A stretch of 64,000 nucleotides of DNA from JBHJGP01 sp050331695 (GTDB taxonomy: Bacteria > Pseudomonadota > Alphaproteobacteria > Geminicoccales > Geminicoccaceae), in NCBI GenBank assembly GCA_050331695.1, contig JBHJGP010000001.1, forward strand, positions 62,001 through 126,000, read 5' to 3'. This document shows, piece by piece, positions 55,401 through 60,136 of this stretch. Within the stretch, counting starts at the first letter, position 1; each line of letters begins with the position of its first letter. The position numbers were made by a program, and so were the translations under genes. Below the pieces are notes generated by a model that saw only the letters and a program-made list of their open reading frames with translations, was not told where the DNA came from and ran no database searches.

Positions 55401-58239
55401 CACCGCCCCGAAGGTCGTCACCACCGGCGCCGCCAATAAGCGTGTCGTCGCCGCTGCCACCATCGATCAGGGCGTCGCCGGCCTGGCCTTCCAACTGATC
55501 GTCGGTATCGTGGCCCGTCAGGGCGTCGGCGAAAGACGTGCCGACCAACCGCTCGATGCCCTGAAGGACATCACCTGAAGCGACGCCGCCACTGCCGGCC
55601 GTGCCGTCGAGACGAAGCGTGACCGCGGTCGTGGCCGTGCTGTAGTCGGCCGTATCGTTGCCCGCGCCGCCAATGAGAAGGTCGGCCCCAGCGCCGCCGA
55701 TCAGCGTGTCGTCGCCGGCAAGACCATCCAGCACGTCGTCGCTGGCCGCACCGGTCAGCCGATCATCATGGGCCGAGCCGATCAGGCGCTCGATGCCGTC
55801 CAGCGTGTCGCCGGCGGCGTCGCCGCCGACCGACACGGTGCCGTCGAGATTGACCGTGACGGCTTGGGCGGAAGCGGAATAGCTGGCGGCATCGAAACCG
55901 AGGCCGCCGATCAGCGTATCCGAGCCGGCCCCGCCTTCCAGTTCATCGTCGCCGTCATCACCCTCCAGAACGTCGTCGCCGGCGGCGCCTGTAAGGACGT
56001 CGGTGAAGGTGGTGCCGACCAGGCGTTCGATGTTGCTTAGGCTGTCGCCTTCGGCATCACCGCCGACGCCGAGGGTGCCGTCGAGCGCGACGGTCACGCC
56101 GCTGGCTGACGTCCCATAGTCGGCGGTGTCCGAGCCGTCACCGCCATCGATCAGATCGGCACCGGCCGATCCGATCAGCGTATCGTCGCTGCCGGCGCCG
56201 AAGAGTTCATCGTCGAAAGCGGAACCGATCAGCCGTTCGACGCCGGAGATGAGATCGCCTTCGGCCTGGTCGCCGATACTGGCGGTGCCGTCGAGATAGA
56301 CGGTGACGGCTGCCGCCGCGCCGCTGAAATCGACGGTGTCCTCGCCGTCACCGCCGGTGAGCGTGTCGGCACCGGCTGAGCCGATCAGAATGTCGGCGCC
56401 ATCGCCCCCTTCAAGCACCTCGCCGCCACTGCCGCCGATGAGCTGGTCGTCGAAAGCGGAGCCTCGGATCGCCTCGATCTCCGTGAGGGTATCGCCTTCG
56501 GCCTCGCCACCGACGCCGACGGCACCGGCCAGGCCGATCGTGACGCCCTCGTCCGAAAGGCTGTAGACGGCCGTGTCCCAGCCGCCGCCGCCCGTGAGAA
56601 GGTCGGCACCGTCCCCGCCCTCCAGACGGTTATCGAGGCCGTTGCCGATGAGCTCATCGTTGAAGGCCGAGCCCGTGATCCCCTCGACGGCCGCATAGCT
56701 GTCGCCTTCGGCGTAGCCGCCCTGGCCGACACCGGCCGCGAGATCGACGGTGACACCGCCATTGGCGTTGTCGTAGGCGATCCGGTCCTCGCCGGCACCG
56801 CCATCGATCACATCAATGCCGGCGCCAGCCTGAATGATGTCGTCTCCAGAGCCGGCAAACACCCGATTGCCCACCGGATTGCTTGCCAGGACTAGGGTCT
56901 CGGCGCCGGTGAACGGGTCGACGAACAAAACGTCGTCCTCGCTCAGAACTTCCTTGATAGCAAAGCGTCTCTGACTGTTGACGGTCGTCGTACTCGTCGC
57001 CTCGGGATTGATGAGCGTGAACTCGACGTTCAGGTTGAAGGCCTGAAAAAAGCCGTTCTCGTCGGTGCTCGCCCCTTCCTCCGGCAGCTTGTAGCGAAGC
57101 TCCAACTGGAAATGGTTGGGGTCGCCGAAGGGATCGAGGGTCATCAGGAAGTCGTCGCCTACCTGCGTTCCGTTGGCGATGCTGAAACCCTCAGGCAGGT
57201 CCTGGACCCGGATTTCGGTCGCGGCCCAGCCCTCGCTTTGAACGATGGCATCGATGTCGAGAAGGCGGATCGCCGTGCCACTCGGCACCAGGTCCGGATC
57301 GTCGGTGAAGATCCGGTCGTCGCCGGCCGTGCCGAGAACCGTTTCGGCGGTCCTTTGAACCGCGAAATCGGGATTGGTGGCGGCGTCCGGGATCGCCGCG
57401 CTGGCCCGGATCTCGGTCAGGCCGTCGACCGCTTCGGCGCTGATGCCGGTGACGCCCAGGAGCGTGATCTCCATGATCGGCGCCGGGATCCCGGGATCGA
57501 GGAATTCGCCGACTTCCGTGTCTTCTTCCGGCTCCGGCTCGGGTTCCTCGACCGGCTCTTCGATGTCCGAGGTCGCGTTGTTGGGCGGTGCCGACGGCGA
57601 GGATGGTGAGCTGTCCGTGCTGTCCTCGGCGATCTTCTCTTCCGTCCGCTTGCGCGCCTCCAGCTGGATCCGAGCCTTGCCCGGTCCCTGGTTGGTTTCG
57701 ATCGACGGCGCCTCGACGGACACGAACGCTGGCTCGATGGTTTCCACCGGCGTGACATCAGGCGCGCTCTCGCTCTGCTCGGAGGCGGTCTCTTCACCGA
57801 CGGTGCCGGGCGCCCCCTCGTCGCTGGTGGAGGTGAAGCTGAGCGGGTTCACGGTTTCGGCGGGCTCAATCCGCCCGACCCGGCTCAATAGTTCGTCCGC
57901 GCCGATTTTCGCATCGCGAAACTGGAGAATGGGTGGCAGATCAGAGACCGCGTCGATCGCGAGGCCCGGCAGGATCAGTTGGGCGCCGTTCTCAAAGCGG
58001 ATGCTGACATCGATATCGACGAACTCGATTTCGACCTTTTCGAGATCGACATCGAGGGCGATACCTTTCTCGGCATCGACCTCGACGATCCGGGTCTCTC
58101 CCGGGGCTAGCGAGGTGACGAGCGGCAGGCCGAGCGCTTCCGCGATACCGCCGATGTCGAGCGCCCCTTTAGCCTCGGGCGACGTCGCGACCGGCTCCTC
58201 CTCGGCTTCGTTTTGCGGCGCATCGACGGTGTCGGACAT
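40459..58239 (-). CDS. Giant RTX-type repeat protein, putative type I-secreted adhesin (about 5,926 aa)
   Basis: One uninterrupted frame of nearly 18 kb. There is no Sec signal. Residues 1-400 form an acidic N-terminal region with two beta-rich parts (LAPGETRIVEVDAEKG and later VLGTAGDDRIF..VQDLPEGFSI). The rest is 61 modules (hand count), each a beta segment (DTADYS..GVTVYLDGT) with GGDAEGDTLSxIERLVGS and a run of Ca-binding nonapeptides (GGAGDDxL). Module length is mostly 79 residues, otherwise 70, 88 or 97. A longer nonapeptide run lies near the C-terminal end, followed by a type I secretion tail (about 110 residues, ending ELVVVT). I saw no cysteine. The start could also be 58311 or 58332. 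Likely a cell-surface or matrix adhesin. Confidence 0.92.
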   Translation of the reverse strand: MSDTVDAPQNEAEEEPVATSPEAKGALDIGGIAEALGLPLVTSLAPGETRIVEVDAEKGIALDVDLEKVEIEFVDIDVSIRFENGAQLILPGLAIDAVSDLPPILQFRDAKIGADELLSRVGRIEPAETVNPLSFTSTSDEGAPGTVGEETASEQSESAPDVTPVETIEPAFVSVEAPSIETNQGPGKARIQLEARKRTEEKIAEDSTDSSPSSPSAPPNNATSDIEEPVEEPEPEPEEDTEVGEFLDPGIPAPIMEITLLGVTGISAEAVDGLTEIRASAAIPDAATNPDFAVQRTAETVLGTAGDDRIFTDDPDLVPSGTAIRLLDIDAIVQSEGWAATEIRVQDLPEGFSIANGTQVGDDFLMTLDPFGDPNHFQLELRYKLPEEGASTDENGFFQAFNLNVEFTLINPEATSTTTVNSQRRFAIKEVLSEDDVLFVDPFTGAETLVLASNPVGNRVFAGSGDDIIQAGAGIDVIDGGAGEDRIAYDNANGGVTVDLAAGVGQGGYAEGDSYAAVEGITGSAFNDELIGNGLDNRLEGGDGADLLTGGGGWDTAVYSLSDEGVTIGLAGAVGVGGEAEGDTLTEIEAIRGSAFDDQLIGGSGGEVLEGGDGADILIGSAGADTLTGGDGEDTVDFSGAAAAVTVYLDGTASIGDQAEGDLISGVERLIGSAFDDELFGAGSDDTLIGSAGADLIDGGDGSDTADYGTSASGVTVALDGTLGVGGDAEGDSLSNIERLVGTTFTDVLTGAAGDDVLEGDDGDDELEGGAGSDTLIGGLGFDAASYSASAQAVTVNLDGTVSVGGDAAGDTLDGIERLIGSAHDDRLTGAASDDVLDGLAGDDTLIGGAGADLLIGGAGNDTADYSTATTAVTLRLDGTAGSGGVASGDVLQGIERLVGTSFADALTGHDTDDQLEGQAGDALIDGGSGDDTLIGGAGGDDLRGGAGDDSLDSGMGDDVIAGGAGADALDGGAGSDRADYRASATGVTVYLDGTVGVGGDAAGDTLSDIERIDGSLHADHLTGSAGDDVLDGNQGDDVLDGGAGADSLIGGAGVDTVTYQGSTQAVTVSLDGTPGEGGDAQGDNLSGIEAIRGSAFGDRLGGGAGDETLFGEGGDDTLTGSVGSDLIDGGGGNDTVSYIGSATAVTIDLAAGAGQGGVAEGDSYTDVERIRGSVHGDELTGDAGTNRLDGEVGDDRLVGGGGADELIGGLGFDTADYGTSLAAGTVELDGSVSFGGDAEGDVLSGIERVVGSASGDTLIGAAGSETLEGGGGGDLFVGSTGSDTLVGGAGTDRVDYSASAGAVTVDLALGTGLGGEAEGDLLSSIEHVVGSNNADTLIGGAGVETLEAGAGTDLIVGSTGADVIDGGSGTDTVAYTASSQGVTAALDGSLGVAGDAEGDSLSNIERLIGSDHDDRLIGGTAADALDGGAGDDTLIGGAGGDTLTGGTGVARADYTGSSQAVTVYLDGTVSVGGDAEGDVLNQIEEVVGSAEDDELVGHTSDDRLIGGAGDDLLTGAGGADTLDGGAGLDTASYASSGAAVTVNLDGSGSSGGDAEGDQLSGIERVVGSGFNDTLTGAASADQLIGGLGSDNLYGASGDDTLDGGEGDDLIEGGAGQDQMIGGAGTDTASYAGSATAVTIDLGAGTGLGGDAEGDGLSGIERVVGSGQGDHLFGGTGDDVLDGAAGDDRLVGRAGADQLIGGSGTDLADYSGSAAGVTVHLDGSAGSGGDAQGDRLATIEQLLGSDHADRLVGAAGDERLTGGAGDDVLAGGQGADQLDGGAGNDAADYSSSAAGVSVDLAAGTGVAGDAAGDTLVSIETVLGSAFDDALAGGTGSDTLEGNAGTDTILGGAGDDLLDGGAGADTLEGGAGSDTLRGGAGTDAAAYGSSASGVTVALDGSAGIGGDADGDTLTSIERLVGSTHNDQLTGSGVADTLEGQAGDDVLTGGGGNDQLDGGAGDDLLTGGTGGDAIDGGLGTDIADYTSSVAGVTVALDGSTGLGGDAEGDTLTDIEHLRGSTDADRLGGGAGAETLEGGAGDDRLISSDGADTLIGGAGTDTIDYAGSAQAVTMNLDGTAGVGGDAEGDTASGIEALVGSAHGDRLAGSAGDDRLEGGAGDDRLTGAGGADQLLGGSGIDTADYAASTAAVTVSLDGSNGVGGHAQGDTLQDIENLTGSAFRDSLAGGSAANRLEGGAGDDQLEGGAGADQLIGGAGDDTASYAGSGAAVTVALDGTAGTGGDAEGDSLTTIETVLGSSFGDELAGSAGDDTLMGGAGDDTLDGRAGNDDLQGGSGDDLLIGGAGADTLDGGTGSDRATYAGSAVGVTAYLDGSSGVGGDAEGDVLSSVEALTGSSSADRLVGAGGGDQLSGGAGDDVLIGAGGDDQLTGGSGDDVLEGGLGADTLDGGIGADTADYGASAAGVTVSTDGSTGSGGDAQGDTLSAIEAIIGSAHTDRLGGGSAGETLDAGAGDDTVLSSAGADTLIGGSGIDTLDYSAAGTAVTIDLGAGTGAGGDAQGDVLSGFEVIVASGLDDDLTGDVTAETLSGGAGDDILRGSLGADILIGGTGTDTIHYGLSGAAVTIDLAGSVGVGGFAAGDTIQTAEILIGSAHDDHLGGSAVSDRLEGGGGNDTLTGDAGADTILGGGGTDRVDYSASSLGVTAYLDGTAGAGGDAAGDTLSGVEQILGSAQADSLIGAAGDERLEGAAGDDTLEGRGGADTLIGGSGTDTANYQASAAAVTVALDGSAGTGGDAQGDTLIGIERLVGSAHDDDLTGATGGEILEGGAGQDRLAGGDGIDTLRGGDGDDRLIGGQGGDVIDGGAGVDIADYSGAASAVTIGLDGSTGSGGEALGDTLTAVEQLDGSAFDDHLTGSAGADTIRGNGGADALLGGAGDDTLEGGAGDDVIRGGAGADTILGGLGSDTATYQGSSAGVTAGLDGSTGVGGDAAGDTISDVEILEGSVHNDRLTGAGTAETLQGDAGDDRLIGSSGADQLLGGSGTDTVDYGLSAAAVTASLDGATGIGGDAQGDTLTSIEHLVGSVHDDRLTGSILADQLEGGAGDDALAGAGGDDTLDGGQGDDTLDGGAGSDQLIGGAGTDTAAYDSSGGGVTVTLDGSAGSGGDAEGDTLTSIEAITGSAFADHITGGATDDTLTGGAGDDTLDGGAGDDTLDGGGGDDLLIGGAGADVLTGAAGLDTASYQGSDAAVTIGLDGSVGSGGDAAGDTLSTIERLVGSAHDDVLSGGANDDQILGGGSDDTLSGAAGDDRLEGETGDDRLSGGAGADQLIGGAGTDTADYTVSGQAVTAYLDGSAGVGGDAEGDTLSGIEVLEGSAFDDELVGHTGDDRLSGNAGDDRLIGGAGADTLIGGAGTDTADYAGSAQGVTASLDGTSGVSGDAEGDTLSGIERLSGSAFDDRLSGAAGGDQLLGQAGDDTLGGSAGADLLDGGSGTDSADYSSSGAAVTVGLDGSAGISGDADGDTLSSIERIVGSAHGDLLTGGTGAESLDGGAGDDRLISSLGSDALAGGAGTDIADYSGSNLGVTIALDGSGGTGGHAESDTLTNIEHLIGSSQGDQLGGSTGDDILDGGAGNDVLTGGAGADQLIGGGGSDLASYAGSSLAVTLSLGTGTGAGGDAEGDTLSGIERLTGSDFADELTGSTGDDTLDGGAGDDLISDDAGDDVVTGGAGNDQIVAGAGADTIDGGIGLDHLDYGGSSAGVTVHLDGTAGTGGLAAGDVLSGIEQVSASAHDDVLTGTGADERLDGAAGDDLLTGGGGADQLIGGAGADTASYSGSTTGVTIALDGSVGSGGDAAGDTLSGIETVIGSANADDLSGAGGDDRLVGGGGDDRLSGGAGEDILDAGAANDTLIGGAGADQLLGGSGVDTVDYSSSAAAVTAFLDGTAGTGGDAEGDTITGVEILIGSSGDDRLAGAGAGETLTGGSGDDVLVGSGGADTLEGGDGTDRVDYSGSAGGVTASLDGSAGIGGDAAGDTITDAEILLGSAHDDDLGGSTGDDELQGGAGDDLLTGGAGGDILDGGTGTDTASYAGSVAAVTVSLASGTGVGGDADGDTLTGIEAVTGSSNHDRLIGAATAETLDGTAGDDLLISSAGADVLLGGTGTDTADYSASASAVTVHLDGTAGSGGDAQGDTLSGIERVIGSGQDDRLVGAVGADTLEGGAGDDRLLGSAGADTLDGGTGTDTADYGGSAQGVTAYLDGTIGVAGDAAGDTLAAIERIIGSAPSDLLTGTTGGDTLEGGGGGDRLVGAAGDDTLDGGAGNDLLIGGAGADLIDGGGGTDEVDYSASGAGVSAYLDGTAGIGGEAQGDVLSNVEAISGSSFADRLEGAAGDDTLSGGAGDDLLIGGAGGDALDGGAGVDRADYGASIAGVTAFLNGASGVGGHAQGDTLSGIETLIGSDHDDHLHGHTGDDRLEGGAGDDRLIGGAGADTLLGGTGTDVADYDTSNAAVTVSLLDGTGLGGHAEGDSLTDIEQLTGSDFDDSLIGGTGDERMDGGAGDDLLISSAGADQLIGGAGTDTVTYAGSTAAVTAYLDGTTGAGGDAAGDTIASVERQIGSGFGDQLQGSGNAEILEGGGGDDLLIGGGGADALVGGAGFDTADYGGSASAVTMALDGSAGTGGEAGGDTAQGIERLVGSAHDDILDGSAAADTLEGSGGDDLVRGGAGDDAITGNSGDDTLIGGAGADALTGGSGIDTADYAAAGGAVTVYLDGTAGVGDEAAGDTLSGIERLVGSGAGDLLVGAGAIETLEGGAGDDTLIGGGAADVLIGGSGTDTADYSGATSGVTVRTDGGAGVAGDAAGDTLFDIERVVGSAHGDHLIGHGGSQTLEGGAGNDRLEGGAGADVLIGGLGTDTASYAGAGAAVTVTLDGSTGSGSDAESDSYTDIEGLLGSSFGDQLSGGAGANTIDGGGGDDLIAGGDGDDQLTGGSGADTFLGDDGADTITGGSGSDTVDYSASAAAVTAYLSGAAGSGGDAEGDTLASIERLVGSLAGDTLTGSFGAETIEGGDGDDTIEGGAGADTLDGGIGTDIASYVGATTAVTAYLDGTAGVSGDAQGDTLSGFERLDGSNYDDSLHGSAANDELRGGNGDDSLFGLGGDDTILGEDGDDTIEGGAGADQIYGGDDDDTIDGGDDDDTIFGEDGSDTIDGGAGDDIIDGGELEDTIHGDGGNDTIDGGSYNDILYGDDGDDILRGGSGSDQLYGGSGNDQLFGGDSSHDRLYGSAGADLMDGGAGGHDRVIYTSSAAAVTVDLLAGVGSGGDAEGDTYANIERIDASAFDDVLTGTSSYNIIYAGAGNDTVYAVDGANTTVYGEDGDDTIYGGLSHDILRGEAGNDTFHGDTGDDLIYGGSGDDLLVGDEGGDILNGEGGTDTADYSASDAEVTVYLDGTSGVGGHATDDQLSNIERLVGSAFDDELYGASAAETIEGGAGNDLLFGSAGADHFDGGTGTDRVDYRLAGAAVTLSLSGGGTGGDAAGDSFVNIETVAGSDFADDIAGGTGNDRLIGGAGADILDGDAGTDIADYSGSASSVTIDLTGSAGSGGDAQGDTLINIERLIGSTFGDVLGAGVGAAVLEGGAGGDTLTGGASNDTLRGNGGNDRLIGGGGADVLDGDGGTDIADYAGSGSAVTVSLASGTGLGGDAEGDTLSQIETLSGSAHGDVLSAAATGSTLLGQVGDDRLIGGSAADQIDGGVGSDTVDYSGSDVGVTIAIDGTGTGGHASGDTLINVENIIGSGFVDHLTAGSTGSGLVGGDGDDQLTGDAGNDTLNGEDGADLLISGGGGDVMTGGAGDDTFRIDETSLNLPSTSIDGGTGQDTVDLEANSGTVDEAGLLDAIVNVEVIDFTASNVQGTLDLSSTEIQNVTDINNSLRINVDGDDAISVSDPFTNYTVNTVGNETTYTIYDDMTHTNQIAELVVVT
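40840..56800 (-). repeat. Tandem array of about 61 RTX modules (mostly 237-bp period)
   Basis: The DNA repeats at a basic step of 237 bases with changes of 27 bases (one nonapeptide). The protein unit alternates a hydrophobic beta segment with the hinge GD-x-L-x-x-IE and 3-6 nonapeptides. Modules vary in sequence, so this is an old, diverged array rather than a recent exact duplication. The longest continuous nonapeptide run (about 16 units) is at about 42.5-43.0 kb. Confidence 0.88.
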
Positions 58240-58259
58240 CTCGGGCCAGGATTTGAGTA

Positions 58260-58283
58260 TCAGGGACGAAGATCGCCTCGCAT
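58260..58283 (-). promoter_or_regulatory. Possible 7-codon leader ORF before the giant RTX gene
   Basis: A strong Shine-Dalgarno (GGAGGAG, 58292-58298) is spaced 8 bases from an ATG at 58283 that is out of frame with the RTX gene. It encodes MRGDLRP and stops at 58260, 20 bases before the ATG at 58239. The candidate starts of the RTX gene have weak ribosome sites. It may couple or limit translation, or it may be chance. Confidence 0.35.
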
Positions 58284-58483
58284 CAACGGGACTCCTCCGC
58301 TCGTCCATCATCGCGCCAAAAAGTAAAAACAATCCGAATGAGCCAAATTTTTTCGTCTTTTCAATATGTTGCCTTGAATGGTGGTAATCGGCCGACGCCG
58401 GGATAGAGCGCTGCGCCCATTAAGCAAAAACTTACCTTTCCGCTTCTTAATCATGAGCTGTTCCGAATGGAGGGATAGCTCGT

Positions 58484-60136
58484 ATGCCGCTATGGCCGAG
58501 GCGACCGGGCCCTTGGGTCCTCGCTTTGGTGCTGCTGACTTTGGTGACCAGCTGCTCGACGGAGGAGCTCGCCAAGCGCGAGGTCGCGACGTTGCTGGGC
58601 GTTCCATTGCCCGCAGACATCGAAAGGCAGCCCGCCGGGCGCGGGCTGGCGCATCGCCATGCGTTTACGCTGCCCGCCGGAACGAAGGCGCTTGTGATTG
58701 CCGGTGATTTGGAGATCGCGGCACCCGTTGCCTTGGGCGATGGGGCGGATCGCCGATCGGCGTCACCATTTGCGGCCGCGCAGAGCGAACCGGAGCCGCC
58801 AGATCCGCCGGCACGACGGGAGGCCAGCAGGCAAGATACCGAAGCCAGTGTGGCTGAGAGCCCGAGGCCCGAAGAGACCGAACCGCCGCCGATCCGCCTG
58901 GCGGACGCGGTCGAACAGGCCATCGCCCGCAATCCGGATGTCAGGATCGAGCTGGCCCGGCTCGAGGACGCCGTTTTCGGCATCGATGAAGCGCGTGGCG
59001 CCTTGCGGCCGCGCGTTGATCTGCGTCTGGCGGTCGGCCCCGAACATACGCGGCCTGAGACCAACCAGCGAACCGACGAGATGCGCCAGGAAGCCAACAT
59101 CACGGTCAGGCAATTGCTTTACGATTTCGGCCTGACCCAAGAGGATGTGCGCAGAACCGAGTTTCTCGCCGACAGCGCCCGGGCGCGCACCTTGGGCGTT
59201 GTCGAGGGCGTGACGCTCGAGGTGGCGAACGCCTTTCTCGGCGTTCTGGAGGGCCAGGAACTCCTGGATGTCGCCCGGGAAAACGAAGCGGCCCATGAGG
59301 CCATCCTCAAGCTGGTCAAAACCAGCGAGGCCGGTGGCAATGCGAGCAAGGTGGATGTGAGCCGGGTCAGTGCCCGACTGGCCGATGCCAGCTCCCTGGT
59401 GTTCGATCGGGAAAGCCAGTTGGACCAGGCGCGGGATTCCTACCGCCGGCTCTTGCGCGAACTGCCCGGGCCGCTGCTTGAGCCGGAGCTCGATCTCTCC
59501 GAGCTGCCGCTCGACAGCGAAGAGGCGATCGCCCGTGCCGAGCTGTCGAACCCCGAATTGATGGCGCTCCTTGCCGACGAACGCTCGCTCCGTCGCCAGC
59601 TGTCGAGCCAACTCGGCAATTTCTTTCCCAAGTTCGAGTTCGAGCTCCAGGGCAACAGCAATGTCGATGTCGGCGGCCATACCGGCGAGAACCAGGACAT
59701 CCGGGGCATGTTGCAGATGCGCTACAACCTCTACCGGGGTGGTTCGGACAAGGCGATCGCTGGCCAGCTCCGGGCGCGCATCCGCGAGACCTCGCTCCGC
59801 CGCACCCGCGAGCTCGAGGATGTCGAGCGGGAGATCAGGAACGGCTTCAGCGCGATCGAAGCGAGCCGGCAGAAGCGGCGCACGCTCGAGGAAGGTGTCG
59901 AGGCCAGCAGCGATGTGGCGCGGCTTTACGTCGAACAGTTCAAGGCCGGCCGGCGGACCGTGTTCGACCTTCTGGACAGCCAGCGCGATCTGTTCACCGC
60001 CCGGCGCGACGCGATCACCAATCGGTTCAATGAATTGCGCAGCGCGTTCGGCGTGTTGCAGAACCTGGGCCGCTTGTACCCGGCGATCACCGGTGCCGCC
60101 GGCTATGATGTGGACACTGCCGCGCGCCATGAGTGA
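58484..60136 (+). CDS. TolC-family outer membrane channel, lipoprotein form (LapE-like)
   Basis: 550 aa. A lipoprotein signal with lipobox LVTSC is at residues 14-25. A unique region follows (26-130), ending in a Pro/Glu-rich linker. Then comes the OEP/TolC fold: RLADAVEQAIARNPDVRIELARLEDAVFGIDEARG, VRQLLYDFGLTQEDVRR, a second repeat with GMLQMRYNLYRGG, and a final YVEQFKAGRRTVFDLLDSQRDLFTARRD. It would complete the secretion channel with the LapB- and LapC-like proteins. The gene is divergent from the giant RTX gene and overlaps the TPR gene by eight bases. Confidence 0.9.
   Translation: MPLWPRRPGPWVLALVLLTLVTSCSTEELAKREVATLLGVPLPADIERQPAGRGLAHRHAFTLPAGTKALVIAGDLEIAAPVALGDGADRRSASPFAAAQSEPEPPDPPARREASRQDTEASVAESPRPEETEPPPIRLADAVEQAIARNPDVRIELARLEDAVFGIDEARGALRPRVDLRLAVGPEHTRPETNQRTDEMRQEANITVRQLLYDFGLTQEDVRRTEFLADSARARTLGVVEGVTLEVANAFLGVLEGQELLDVARENEAAHEAILKLVKTSEAGGNASKVDVSRVSARLADASSLVFDRESQLDQARDSYRRLLRELPGPLLEPELDLSELPLDSEEAIARAELSNPELMALLADERSLRRQLSSQLGNFFPKFEFELQGNSNVDVGGHTGENQDIRGMLQMRYNLYRGGSDKAIAGQLRARIRETSLRRTRELEDVEREIRNGFSAIEASRQKRRTLEEGVEASSDVARLYVEQFKAGRRTVFDLLDSQRDLFTARRDAITNRFNELRSAFGVLQNLGRLYPAITGAAGYDVDTAARHE

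Noticed and set aside
40840..56800. Regular repeats that might look like a CRISPR or satellite array
   Set aside because: The repeats keep one open frame, differ in sequence from unit to unit and encode calcium-binding nonapeptides; there are no identical repeats with unique spacers.
40500..57610. Many long open frames on the plus strand opposite the giant RTX gene
   Set aside because: They follow from the repeated GGC/GAC-rich codons of the RTX modules, share the same repeat pattern, and show no independent domains.
58400..58440. Additional CtrA box upstream of the giant RTX and TolC-like genes
   Set aside because: TTAA is present once, but the second half-site does not match at N7 on either strand.
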